The notes beneath the pieces were generated by a model that was not told the origin of the DNA, made no database searches, and saw only the letters and a program-made list of their open reading frames with translations. Source: Arthrobacter burdickii (GTDB taxonomy: Bacteria > Actinomycetota > Actinomycetes > Actinomycetales > Micrococcaceae). Taken from it: DNA of 64,000 bases. Both the position numbers and the translations under genes were made by a program. Shown here one piece after another: positions 52,429 to 62,239 of the stretch (within the stretch, counting starts at the first letter, position 1; every line of letters begins with the position of its first letter). The stretch covers positions 434,001 to 498,000 of the forward strand of contig NZ_JAROCG010000002.1 in the NCBI RefSeq assembly GCF_030433645.1, written 5' to 3'.

Positions 52429-55400
52429 TTCAGCTCCACCTCCGTGTCACCGCCATCGTCGTAGCCCACAATGGCGCCCAGTACCTCCCGCGAACACTGG
52501 AAGCCCTCGAACGCCAGACCCGACCGGCCGACTTCTGCGTCGGCGTCGACAGTGGATCGACGGACGAGTCCGCCTCCATCCTCCAACTCCACCTGCCGAC
52601 CGGGAGCCCGGTCGTCGGAGCGCCGGCACGGGCTGGGTTCGGCACCGCCGTGCGGACCGCTGTCGCCGAGATCCCTGCGCACCGGGCCTCGCAGGACGGG
52701 AGTACGCAGCACTGGCTCTGGCTCCTCCACGACGATTCCGCGCCCGAGCCCGACGCGCTCGCCGAACTCCTCCTCGCCGTGGAGCGTGCGCCCTCGGTGA
52801 CTGTTGCGGGAGCGAAGCAGGTGGCCTGGGACGACCCCCGCGAACTCGTGGACGTCGGCCTGTCCATCAGCAGGTGGGCCGAGCGCCTCACGCTCATCGA
52901 CGTCGACGAGCACGACCAGGGGCAGTACGACGCCCGGAGCGACGTCTTCGCCGTCAACTCCGCGGGAATGCTCGTGCGCCGCGACGTGTGGGACGCCCTC
53001 GGTGGATTCGATCCCGCCTTCCACGGCGTGGGCGACGACGTCGACCTGTGCTGGCGCAACCGCCTCGCGGGCAACCGGGTGGTGGTGGTACCCCACGCTG
53101 TCCTGCGCCACGCGAGTTCCAGGCCGCATCCCGCGTCCACTCCCCATGCCGCCCGTGCCGCCGAGGTGTACCTCAGGCTCAAGCATGCGGCCCCCTGGAA
53201 CGTGCCCTTCCTCGCCGTCGGAGCCGTGCTCGGGGGGCTGGTCCGGTTCCTCCTCGGGCTCCTGGCGAAGGACCCCGCGCACGGCACCGGACAACTGCTC
53301 GGGAGCCTCGGCGGTGTCTTCCGGCCACTCAACCTCCTGCGGTCCCGCCGCTCCGCCGCCCGCAGCAGGACACTGCCGCGGTCGATCGTCCGGTCGCTGA
53401 TCACGTCCCGCCGTGAGGTCTGGTCTCACCGCAAGTCCGTCCTCGACGCCTTCACCTCTCGCGGGGGCTACAGCGGACCGGAGGGACTACAGGCCACGGA
53501 GGAGTACATACCGTCGGGCGACAGCCACGACGACTTCGCCGCCCTCACAGCTCCGGCCCGGCCCTGGGTCGGCGCGGGCGCCGTCGTCGCCGTCGTCGTC
53601 CTGCTGGCCGCGGCCCTCCTGGGCCTGCACCGGCTGGTCGGAGCGCCGGCCCTCGCGGGCGGTGCATTGCTGCCGGTGGCGCAGGCACCCGGCGCCGTCT
53701 GGGACAGCGCGACGGCGTGGTGGACCGGCCTCGGCACCGGATTCGCCGCGCACGGCTCCCCGTTCTCCTACGTCCTCTGGCTCCTCTCCCTGCTGGGACT
53801 GGGCTCGGCGAACACCGCCGTCGTCGTCACGATCATCTGCGCCCTGCCGCTGGCGGGGCTCTCCGCGTGGTTCGCCTCCGCGGCCTTCACACGCTCGCGC
53901 GGCCTGCGCCTGTGGGCCGCCCTCTTCTGGGGAGCGGCACCGGCCCTGCAGGTGGCGCTGGGCAGCGGGCGCCTCGGCGCCCTGATCGCCCACCTCCTGC
54001 TGCCGCTGGCGCTGCTCGGGATCGTCCGAGCGGTCGGGGGTGCGCTGGCGGCACGTGCGCTGCCCGAGGGCATCATCAAGCCGGGCATCAACGGCACCCG
54101 GAGCTGGACCGCCGCGGCGGCCGCCGGGCTGGTCCTTGCTGTCGTCACCGCCTCCGCGCCGTCCCTTCTCCCTTTCGTGCTCGTCGGGCTCGCCCTCGCC
54201 CTGGTAGCGGGTCGACGCCGCGCCCGCACTCTGTGGTGGACGCTCCTGCCGGTCGTGGCACTGCACCTGCCGTATGCCCTGTCAGCGCTGCGGGACCCGC
54301 GCGCACTCCTGGGTGATCCCGGCGTCCCGGTTCCCTTCCCTCCGGCTGCCCCGTGGCAGCAACTCCTCGGTTTCCCCGTGTCCTTCCAGCCCCTGCTCCC
54401 GCCGGCATCGACCGGTGTCCTCGGGATGGGGCCGGCGCTCGTGGCCGCCGTCGTCATCGGCGGACCGGTTCTCGTCCTGGCGGCCGCCGCGCTGTTCAGC
54501 CGGGGCGGGCACCGCACCGTTGTGCGCTTCTTCTGGCTGCTCACGGTCCTCGCCCTCGCCCTGGCGGCTGCTGCACCGGCGCTGCCTGTCGCGGTGGGCG
54601 CCACCTCCCTGATCCAGCCCTTCTCCGGTCCGCTCGTGTCGGTGATGGCTCTGTGCCTCCTGGCGGCCGCACTCTCGGGGCTGCCCGGTCCGCAGGACGG
54701 GGAGGCGCCGGCTGCACGTCCCGGCGCCCGCCGCCGACTGGTCCGGATCGCCGGCGGCGTCGTCCTGGCCGCAGGACCGCTGCTCAGCCTCGGTCTGTGG
54801 CTGGCCCCCGAGATCGCCGGTCCCCCCGCCGTGGCCGCCGAACCCGTGGTCCTTCCGGGCGCCCCTGCGGAGGAGGCGCCCGACACCGGGGCCGGCACCA
54901 CCGACTTCGGCACGGGCCTCGTGCTCGAACCCGCAGCCGAGCGCCCCCTGCCCGCCACCGCCGCGGACCGGGGCACCGGACCCGACCGCACGCGAACGCT
55001 CGTCATCACCGTCGACGACGACGACACCGTGGGCGCCTCCCTCATGCGCGGATCCGGGACCACCCTGGATGCGCTGAACCCGATGTTCGCCGCCCGCACC
55101 CTGCAGGGAAGCGGAGACGCACTGCGCGAGGACAGCGAGTCCGCGCGGATCCTCCGAACCACCGTCGCCGTGATCGTCGGCGCTACCGGTGCCGACCCGC
55201 GGGAGGACCTCCGCGACCTCGGGGTCGGGTTCGTGGTCCTCCAGCAGTCCGGCACGGCGGGTGACTTCCTCAGCGGCCGCATCGACTCCGTCCCGGGCCT
55301 CACTGCCGTGGGCGACACGGACGCCGGGCGGCTGTGGCGCGTCGCCCCTGTGCTCGACGACGGCACGGAGGACGCCGGCAACCGCACGGCACGCGTGCGG

Positions 55401-56048
55401 GTGGTCGACACGGACGGCCGCACGGAGGCTTTGGTGGCGTCCGGAGCGGTCAACGCAGGAGGCACCATCGTGGCGGGGGCCGAGGGCAGGACCCTCGTCC
55501 TCGCCGAGGAAGCCGACCCCGGCTGGCAGGCGACCCTCGACGGGCGCAGGCTGGAGACGACGTCGGCAGGCTGGCACCAGGTCTTCGCACTGCCTGCCAA
55601 CGGCGGAACGTTGGCGGTCTCCTACGTGAGCCCCTACCAGCCCTGGGTAGAGGGCGCGCAGGCGATCATCCTCGGGCTCACCGTGCTCCTGGCGATTCCC
55701 ATCCCGTCGCGACCGCGGGTCGTCCGGCCGACGGGCGGCCGCCGCCCGAACTCCTCCGACCGGCGTCGTCCGCCGTACCCGGACGACCGCGCCGGCCCAG
55801 CCGTCTTGACAGACCCAGCCGGCCGGGCTGACGAGGCCGTCCTGGCGCGTCCCTCTCACCGGGCCGACCAGTCCGTCATGACGAGCCACTCCGACCGGAG
55901 CGACACGACCGACCGGGTCGTCCTGGCGGGCCCCTCCGACCCGGCCGTCCCGGCGGACCCCTTCGACCCGACCAGCGGATCGGGCGCAGAGGCCGACGGC
56001 CTGGAGGACGATCCCCAGCCCGTGACCAGTGGAAGAGGCCGCCCGTGA
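52428..56048 (+). CDS. Large membrane-bound family 2 glycosyltransferase
   Basis: This protein of about 1206 residues starts with a GT2 domain (VTAIVVAHNGAQYLPRTL, acidic LLHDDSAPEPDA, and GDDVDLCWRNRLAG) and continues with about 12 hydrophobic helices, an external domain of about 280 residues, a last helix (AIILGLTVLLAIPI) and a long Asp/Pro/Ser-rich cytosolic tail. No ATG, GTG or TTG lies between the ATG at 52332 and the first essential strand; I place the start at ATT 52428 or CTG 52425, at the whiB stop. The acceptor is unknown, but its neighbours suggest an exported polymer or glycoprotein. Confidence 0.82.
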   Translation: MQLHLRVTAIVVAHNGAQYLPRTLEALERQTRPADFCVGVDSGSTDESASILQLHLPTGSPVVGAPARAGFGTAVRTAVAEIPAHRASQDGSTQHWLWLLHDDSAPEPDALAELLLAVERAPSVTVAGAKQVAWDDPRELVDVGLSISRWAERLTLIDVDEHDQGQYDARSDVFAVNSAGMLVRRDVWDALGGFDPAFHGVGDDVDLCWRNRLAGNRVVVVPHAVLRHASSRPHPASTPHAARAAEVYLRLKHAAPWNVPFLAVGAVLGGLVRFLLGLLAKDPAHGTGQLLGSLGGVFRPLNLLRSRRSAARSRTLPRSIVRSLITSRREVWSHRKSVLDAFTSRGGYSGPEGLQATEEYIPSGDSHDDFAALTAPARPWVGAGAVVAVVVLLAAALLGLHRLVGAPALAGGALLPVAQAPGAVWDSATAWWTGLGTGFAAHGSPFSYVLWLLSLLGLGSANTAVVVTIICALPLAGLSAWFASAAFTRSRGLRLWAALFWGAAPALQVALGSGRLGALIAHLLLPLALLGIVRAVGGALAARALPEGIIKPGINGTRSWTAAAAAGLVLAVVTASAPSLLPFVLVGLALALVAGRRRARTLWWTLLPVVALHLPYALSALRDPRALLGDPGVPVPFPPAAPWQQLLGFPVSFQPLLPPASTGVLGMGPALVAAVVIGGPVLVLAAAALFSRGGHRTVVRFFWLLTVLALALAAAAPALPVAVGATSLIQPFSGPLVSVMALCLLAAALSGLPGPQDGEAPAARPGARRRLVRIAGGVVLAAGPLLSLGLWLAPEIAGPPAVAAEPVVLPGAPAEEAPDTGAGTTDFGTGLVLEPAAERPLPATAADRGTGPDRTRTLVITVDDDDTVGASLMRGSGTTLDALNPMFAARTLQGSGDALREDSESARILRTTVAVIVGATGADPREDLRDLGVGFVVLQQSGTAGDFLSGRIDSVPGLTAVGDTDAGRLWRVAPVLDDGTEDAGNRTARVRVVDTDGRTEALVASGAVNAGGTIVAGAEGRTLVLAEEADPGWQATLDGRRLETTSAGWHQVFALPANGGTLAVSYVSPYQPWVEGAQAIILGLTVLLAIPIPSRPRVVRPTGGRRPNSSDRRRPPYPDDRAGPAVLTDPAGRADEAVLARPSHRADQSVMTSHSDRSDTTDRVVLAGPSDPAVPADPFDPTSGSGAEADGLEDDPQPVTSGRGRP

Positions 56049-57850
56049 TCCGGGGACGCAAGCGCGACAGAACGGCGGCGAGCGCCGGGCCGCAGGACCG
56101 CGACAGCACGGCGGCGAGCGCCGGCCCGCACGACCGTGACCGGAGTGGCGAGCCCGGTGCCGGGACCCCCTCGGAGGAGTCCGTCGATACCGCCGTCGCC
56201 GCCCGGGCAGTCGCCCGCGACAAGGCGGCAGGGACCGGCGCCAGCGCAGTGCGTCGGGCCCGGGTCGGTACCGCGGTGGGCGCGGCGACGGGTGTCGTCC
56301 TCCTCGCGGCGACAGCCGCCCTCGCTTCGGGCACTGTCACGGATGCTCTCGTCCCGCCGTCCGACACCGTCCGCCCCGTGCCGGTGGCCGCAGTGCCTGC
56401 CGGCGACTACACCGCGGTCTGCCCCGCCCCGCCCCGCCTGCTCGAGGCAGCCGTGAAGGGTGCGGATCCCGAGTTCAGCCCGGCGTCCGCCACCGCGAAG
56501 ACGACCGTGTCCGGGATGGTGCTCAGTGACCTGAGTGCAACGCTGACCGGAAGCGGGCTGCTGCCGGTCGGAGGGGGCAAACCGCTGTCGCTCATCGAGG
56601 AGTTCGCACCCGAGGCGTCCCTGGCCGACCGTCCTGCCAGCAGCGGCACGGACGGCCTGACCAATCGCGTCGCCGGTGTCTCCCGGGGCGTCCGGGTCAC
56701 GGACGCGGCGGTCTTCCGCGCACAGCCACAAGGCGGCCTCACGCCCGTCGCCGCTGCCACCTCCACCTACACCGCCAGCGACGGAGACCTTCGCGGGCTC
56801 GCAGCGACGGCCTGCCAGGTGCCCTCGAGCGACTTCTGGCTCGTCGGTGCCGCCACCGCCGTCGGCCAGTCCTCGGTACTCCTGCTGACGAACCCGACCG
56901 GGACGCCGGCCACCGTGACCCTCGAGCTGTACGGACAGGACGGACCCATCGAGGCAGCCGGCACGCGCGGGCAGCTGGTCGCGCCCGGCGAGACCCGCAG
57001 CATCGTGCTCGCAGGACTGGCCGGCGACCAGGACCGCGTGGCCGTCCGCGTCCGCAGCGACGGCGGACGCATCGCAGGCGTCATCCAGCAGAGTGTCCTC
57101 CGCCGCCTCACGCCCGGTGGAGTGGAACTGCTCTCGCCCAGCGCGCCTGCCGGCACGACGCAGGTGGTGCCCGGCGTCGCCGTCCAGGACGCCGCGACGG
57201 CGCGCCGTATCCGTGAACAGAAGGGATATGCGGCCGCCGCCCCCGAGCTGCAGGTGCTCGTACCCGGATCGAGCGACGCCGTCCTCAACATCAAGGTCTA
57301 CGGCCCCGACGGGGAAGTCGAGCTGCCCGGCGGGGGAGTCGTGACGGCGACCGCCGGATCCGTGGCCGCCGTACCCCTGACGTCCCTGCCCGAGGGCAGC
57401 TACACCATCGCCATCGCCTCCGACGTCTCCGTGGTGGCATCGGCGCGCGTCACGCGCGGCATCGACGACGGCGAGCCCGTCGACTTCGCTTCGGCCCCCG
57501 CCGCCGTCCGCCTGGGGAGCGATTCCGCCATGTCCCTCGCCGAGGGCGTGGACACCTCCCTGGTGCTCGGCGCGCCGAGCGGCAGGGGCGAGGTCACGCT
57601 CACCCCCGTCGGCGCCGGTGGCGCACTCGGGACCCCGGTCATGATCGGGATCGCGGGAGGCACCTCGGTGTCGGTCCCGTCGTCGTCACTCGGCCGGGCA
57701 CCTGCAGCCGTCCTCATCGACGCGACGGGTGACCCGGTCTACGGTGCCCAGGTCATGACACTTCCCGGGGCGCGGGCCGGGATCTCGGTGGCAGGCGTGC
57801 CGGCCGGTACCACCGGCCCGCTGAGCATCCCGGTGGAACTCGGCTACTAG
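56045..57850 (+). CDS. DUF5719 family secreted or membrane-anchored protein
   Basis: This 601-residue protein has a charged cytosolic N-terminus with a duplicated 12-residue unit, one helix (about 73-98) and a large external beta-rich region with Ala/Gly/Val/Thr composition, including VLLLTNPTGTPATVTLELYGQDGP, typical of an Ig-like adhesive fold. I recall DUF5719 next to the same glycosyltransferase in other actinobacteria. The GTG start overlaps the glycosyltransferase stop by 4 bp, so the two are co-translated and likely work together at the envelope. Function is otherwise unknown. Confidence 0.8.
   Translation: MIRGRKRDRTAASAGPQDRDSTAASAGPHDRDRSGEPGAGTPSEESVDTAVAARAVARDKAAGTGASAVRRARVGTAVGAATGVVLLAATAALASGTVTDALVPPSDTVRPVPVAAVPAGDYTAVCPAPPRLLEAAVKGADPEFSPASATAKTTVSGMVLSDLSATLTGSGLLPVGGGKPLSLIEEFAPEASLADRPASSGTDGLTNRVAGVSRGVRVTDAAVFRAQPQGGLTPVAAATSTYTASDGDLRGLAATACQVPSSDFWLVGAATAVGQSSVLLLTNPTGTPATVTLELYGQDGPIEAAGTRGQLVAPGETRSIVLAGLAGDQDRVAVRVRSDGGRIAGVIQQSVLRRLTPGGVELLSPSAPAGTTQVVPGVAVQDAATARRIREQKGYAAAAPELQVLVPGSSDAVLNIKVYGPDGEVELPGGGVVTATAGSVAAVPLTSLPEGSYTIAIASDVSVVASARVTRGIDDGEPVDFASAPAAVRLGSDSAMSLAEGVDTSLVLGAPSGRGEVTLTPVGAGGALGTPVMIGIAGGTSVSVPSSSLGRAPAAVLIDATGDPVYGAQVMTLPGARAGISVAGVPAGTTGPLSIPVELGY
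56063..56134 (+). repeat. 36-bp tandem repeat near the start of the DUF5719 gene (2 copies)
   Basis: Two 36-bp units (56063-56098 and 56099-56134) with few differences encode RDRTAASAGPQD-like duplicates in the cytosolic tail, and a third partial unit follows. Confidence 0.82.
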
Positions 57851-57884
57851 CCGGGCCGTTCGGCCGGCGGAGGACGCTGCGGGC

Positions 57885-58379
57885 TCAGGCCTGGGAGCGA
57901 CCGTAGGCGGGGTCCACGGCCTCCGGCGCCAGTCCCATGAGCTCTGCGGTCTGCTCGACGACGACGTCGTGGATGAGTTCGTTGACCGGCATGAGGGACT
58001 TGGCCGCCATCAGCACGGGATGCCGGTAGATGGTGATGACCGCCGGTTGCCCGGGCGATGCGGGGGAGCAGGACCCGAGCAGGCCCCGCAGGGTTTCGGG
58101 CGTCATGTCCTCGAGCCCGTCGGGAATCTCCTGCACCACGATCTGCAGGTCCTGGATGCGCTCACCCCACAGCCGCTCGAGCCGCTGCGCCGATTCCATC
58201 ACCCAGTCGTCGAACTGCTCCGACCTCGAGCGCGAGCCGGGCAGGTGCGGGGGGAGCAGTTCGCCACGCATGCCGCGCCCACGGCGGTTCCGCCGACGCT
58301 CGTAGAACGACCTCGCCGAACGGCCTTCCGAGGCCGTCGGATCGGTCAGGTTGACCGAAAAAGTGGAAGCATCGTGCAT
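57885..58379 (-). CDS. Metallopeptidase family protein lacking HExxH
   Basis: This 164-residue protein matches the small actinobacterial family annotated as metallopeptidase/zincin-like, with RRGRGMRGELLPPHLPGSRSRSEQFD and the conserved QIVVQEIPDG strand. The place where a zincin motif should be reads NELIHDVVVEQTAELMG: the first His is present, but Asp replaces Glu and the second His is absent, so peptidase activity is doubtful. The ATG at 58379 follows a leaderless -10 box. It diverges from DUF3499, a pairing conserved in actinobacteria. Confidence 0.8.
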   Translation of the reverse strand: MHDASTFSVNLTDPTASEGRSARSFYERRRNRRGRGMRGELLPPHLPGSRSRSEQFDDWVMESAQRLERLWGERIQDLQIVVQEIPDGLEDMTPETLRGLLGSCSPASPGQPAVITIYRHPVLMAAKSLMPVNELIHDVVVEQTAELMGLAPEAVDPAYGRSQA

Positions 58380-58392
58380 GTAAAGAACTGTA
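58377..58392 (-). promoter_or_regulatory. Leaderless promoter of the metallopeptidase-like gene
   Basis: TACAGT (minus strand, complement of 58387-58392) is followed by 7 nt and the ATG at 58379. Confidence 0.55.
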
Positions 58393-58490
58393 AGCCTTGA
58401 ACCTCCCGCCTGCACGCCCCGAAAGGCGTTGTCATCGCGGGATGCGCGGACCCCGGAGCGCGTCACGGGGCCGCGGGCCGCAATCCCCGG

Positions 58491-58507
58491 TAGGCTTGCC
58501 GATCGTG
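58491..58507 (+). promoter_or_regulatory. Leaderless promoter of the DUF3499 gene
   Basis: TAGGCT (58491-58496) is followed by 8 nt and the GTG at 58505. Confidence 0.5.
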
Positions 58508-58891
58508 GGATCACTCCGTCAATGCTCAAGATCAGCCTGCCAGCGGTCGGCGGTCGCCACCCTCACCTATGTCTACGCAGACTCGACGGCGGTGCTCGGT
58601 CCCCTCGCGACGTACGCCGAACCCCACACCTACGACCTCTGCGCGGTCCATGCCGAGCGCCTGACCGTACCCAGGGGATGGGAAGTGGTCCGCCTGACGC
58701 TTCCCGACGTCGCGCCGGAGCACAATTCGGACGACCTCCTGGCCCTCGCCGACGCGGTCCGGGAAGCCGCGGCGGAGCCCTCGACGGAGCAGCCCACGAC
58801 CACCCAGCGTGGAAGCAGGGCACCCATGGAGCCCCCGGCCGGCGTCACCGGGCCGCGGCGCGGCCACCTGAGGATCCTGCGGGACCCCTGA
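58505..58891 (+). CDS. DUF3499 family protein
   Basis: This 128-residue protein has a Cys-rich N-terminal half (RQCSRSACQRSAVATLTYVYADS, then YDLCAVHAERL), consistent with a small zinc ribbon, and a disordered Thr/Pro/Gly tail. The family is actinobacterial and uncharacterised. The GTG at 58505 follows a leaderless promoter; the frame opens earlier at 58397. In mycobacteria the homologue neighbours the same metallopeptidase-like gene and whiB2, so a shared pathway is possible. Confidence 0.83.
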   Translation: MGSLRQCSRSACQRSAVATLTYVYADSTAVLGPLATYAEPHTYDLCAVHAERLTVPRGWEVVRLTLPDVAPEHNSDDLLALADAVREAAAEPSTEQPTTTQRGSRAPMEPPAGVTGPRRGHLRILRDP

Positions 58892-58952
58892 CATCGCGTC
58901 GTCCAACATCGCGTCGTCCGGCACCGATTGAGGCTGCCGAACCCCATCGCGG

Positions 58953-58958
58953 TAGAAT
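58953..58958 (+). promoter_or_regulatory. Candidate -10 box for the Trm112-ahcY unit
   Basis: TAGAAT lies 40 nt before the Trm112 ATG; TTGAGG at 58928-58933 could be a -35 box but with long (19-bp) spacing. Confidence 0.45.
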
Positions 58959-58997
58959 GGGACGCAGAATCCCCATCTCCCGAGCGAAAGCTTTCCC

Positions 58998-59186
58998 ATG
59001 GCGAACCTCCCACAACAGCTGCTCGACGTCCTGCGGTGCCCCGTCACCGGGTCCAGGCTGGTCCAGGAAGGCGCCGTCCTCCGCTCCACCGCCGAGGGGC
59101 CCGACGGCGGGGCACTGACCTACGAACTCGACGAAGGCATTCCCGTGCTCCTCCGCACCGAACTGCGTGCCGTCCGCGCCTCCTAG
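58998..59186 (+). CDS. Trm112 family protein
   Basis: This 62-residue protein matches the small Trm112/YcaR family (QQLLDVLRCPVTGSRL, LDEGIPVLL), which in other organisms activates methyltransferases. Only one of the usual zinc cysteines is visible (LRCP), as in many bacterial members. It lies 57 bp before ahcY and probably shares its transcript, which is sensible because methyltransferases make the S-adenosylhomocysteine that AhcY removes. A partner methyltransferase is not in view. Confidence 0.88.
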   Translation: MANLPQQLLDVLRCPVTGSRLVQEGAVLRSTAEGPDGGALTYELDEGIPVLLRTELRAVRAS

Positions 59187-59243
59187 GGCAGCAGCGCACG
59201 CACTGCCCCGCATCCTCCGAACTCCAGCTAGGAACAGCACACC

Positions 59244-60743
<1,500 letters not shown>

Positions 60744-60777
60744 ATCCCACCGGGCGCCGTTCCTTCGAGCGCTTTCC

Positions 60778-60822
60778 TTCGGCCGCTACCGGACCCGTAC
60801 GAGGCCGCCGGTAGCGGCCGAA
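60778..60822 (+). terminator. Terminator of ahcY
   Basis: A perfect 15-bp stem (60778-60792 with 60808-60822) encloses a 15-nt loop and is followed by TCGTTGTC. It lies 35 bp after the ahcY stop. Confidence 0.78.
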
Positions 60823-60872
60823 TCGTTGTCAAAACTGCACCCCGCCTGCCCGGCGGGGCCTGCCCTGTCGCG

Positions 60873-60878
60873 TAATAT
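60873..60878 (+). promoter_or_regulatory. Candidate -10 box for the L,D-transpeptidase gene
   Basis: TAATAT fits a -10 box and would start transcription near 60885, giving a 26-nt leader with GAGGGG as the ribosome site. No -35 is evident. Confidence 0.45.
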
Positions 60879-60910
60879 CGCTTCCGGGCAGCTACGTGAG
60901 GGGCGGATGC

Positions 60911-62212
60911 ATGCGCATGAAGCAGGAATCGAACGAGGCCGCGGCACGCCGTAAGGGCTGGAAGATCGCCGCCATCGGAGCCGCGGCGGTCGTCGTCGTC
61001 GGGGGCGGTGTCGGGATCGCCACGGCATCACCCTGGAACGACGCATCGGCCGGCGGCTCGTCGTCCTCCGCCTCGCCGTCGTCGGCCCCGCAGTCGGCCC
61101 CGGCCCAGACCCCTCCGGCAGCTCCGCAGCCCGCGGTGTCCTCCGGTCCCGCCGGCGAGTACACCCTGGGCGTCACCCCCACCGACCAGGCCTATGGGGT
61201 CAACCCGGCCACGGTCGCGGCCGTGACGGTCGAGGGTGCCACACTCGATGCCGTCGAACTGGTACCCAGCGCGGGCGGCACGCCGGTGGCTGGGACCATC
61301 TCCGCCGACGGCGCGAGGTGGACCGCCACCGAGCGGCTCGCCTTCAACACCCAGTACACGTTCTCCTACACGGTGATCGACTCCGCGGGCCAGGCCCAGA
61401 ACACGATATCGACGTTCGTGACCGTCGAACCCGCCAATGCGGCCGACGCCTCCCTGTTCCCGCTCGACGGCAGCACGGTCGGCACCGGCCAGCCACTGGA
61501 GTTCACCTTCAGCGAGCCCGTCACGAACCGTGATGCGGTGGAGAAGGCCATCACGGTGACCAGCACGAGCGGCCAGCCCGGTGCCTTCTACTGGTTGTCC
61601 GACACCAAGGTGCGCTACCGTCCCGAGACGTTCTGGGCGCCGAACAGCACCATCACGGTGAAGCTCAACCTCTTCGGGGTCGATCTCGGCAACGGCATGA
61701 TCGGCAATGCCGACAGGACGATGACCGTGAAGACCCACAACGCGCGCATCGCCGTCGTCGACAACGCGACCAAGACCATGAACGTGTACCTCGACGGGAA
61801 GCTGGACCGGACCTTCCCCATCACGCTCGGCACCGAGGAGTGGCCCTCCACCGAGGGGTACATGGTGGTGATGGAACACTACGAATCCACCCAGTTCAGG
61901 GCGGAATCGATCGGGCTCAAGCCCGGCGACGCGGCCTACTACCCCCCTACCGTCGTGAACCACGCGAGCCGCCTGAGCAACGGTGGCGCCTTCGTCCACG
62001 AAGCACTGCCCGGGGCGCAGGTCGCCCTCGGCAGCTTCAATGTCTCCCACGGCTGCATCGGGATGTCGCCCGAGGGTGCGGAGTACTTCTACAACACCTT
62101 CGGTCCGGGCGACGTGGTGAAGATCCTGAACACGGGGTACGGACCCATGTACGTCTGGGACGGATTCGGTGACTGGAACGTCCCCTGGAACGAGTGGGTC
62201 AACCAGCCGTAG
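60911..62212 (+). CDS. L,D-transpeptidase with Ig-like domains
   Basis: This 433-residue envelope enzyme crosslinks peptidoglycan stem peptides by 3-3 bonds. It has a signal anchor (about 17-42), a Pro/Ser linker, two Ig-like domains (GVNPATVAAVTVEGATL; STVGTGQPLEFTFSEPV) and a YkuD catalytic domain with the HGC active site at Cys382 (NVSHGCIGMS) and the upstream His in NGGAFVHEAL. The layout equals LdtMt2 of mycobacteria. ATG 60911 and ATG 60917 are both possible starts. It is a monocistronic unit between the ahcY terminator and the RDD gene. Confidence 0.92.
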   Translation: MRMKQESNEAAARRKGWKIAAIGAAAVVVVGGGVGIATASPWNDASAGGSSSSASPSSAPQSAPAQTPPAAPQPAVSSGPAGEYTLGVTPTDQAYGVNPATVAAVTVEGATLDAVELVPSAGGTPVAGTISADGARWTATERLAFNTQYTFSYTVIDSAGQAQNTISTFVTVEPANAADASLFPLDGSTVGTGQPLEFTFSEPVTNRDAVEKAITVTSTSGQPGAFYWLSDTKVRYRPETFWAPNSTITVKLNLFGVDLGNGMIGNADRTMTVKTHNARIAVVDNATKTMNVYLDGKLDRTFPITLGTEEWPSTEGYMVVMEHYESTQFRAESIGLKPGDAAYYPPTVVNHASRLSNGGAFVHEALPGAQVALGSFNVSHGCIGMSPEGAEYFYNTFGPGDVVKILNTGYGPMYVWDGFGDWNVPWNEWVNQP

Positions 62213-62239
62213 GCGGACCGTCGACGCGGGATCCGGGCG

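Noticed and set aside
54282..55889. A 535-codon minus-strand frame opposite the glycosyltransferase.
   Set aside because: Low-complexity Arg/Gly translation with no recognisable domain; the plus-strand GT and helix pattern is clear.
59187..59243. Possible S-adenosylhomocysteine riboswitch upstream of ahcY.
   Set aside because: The gap between the Trm112 gene and ahcY is only 57 bp and shows no pseudoknot-like pairing; the leader before Trm112 is also short.
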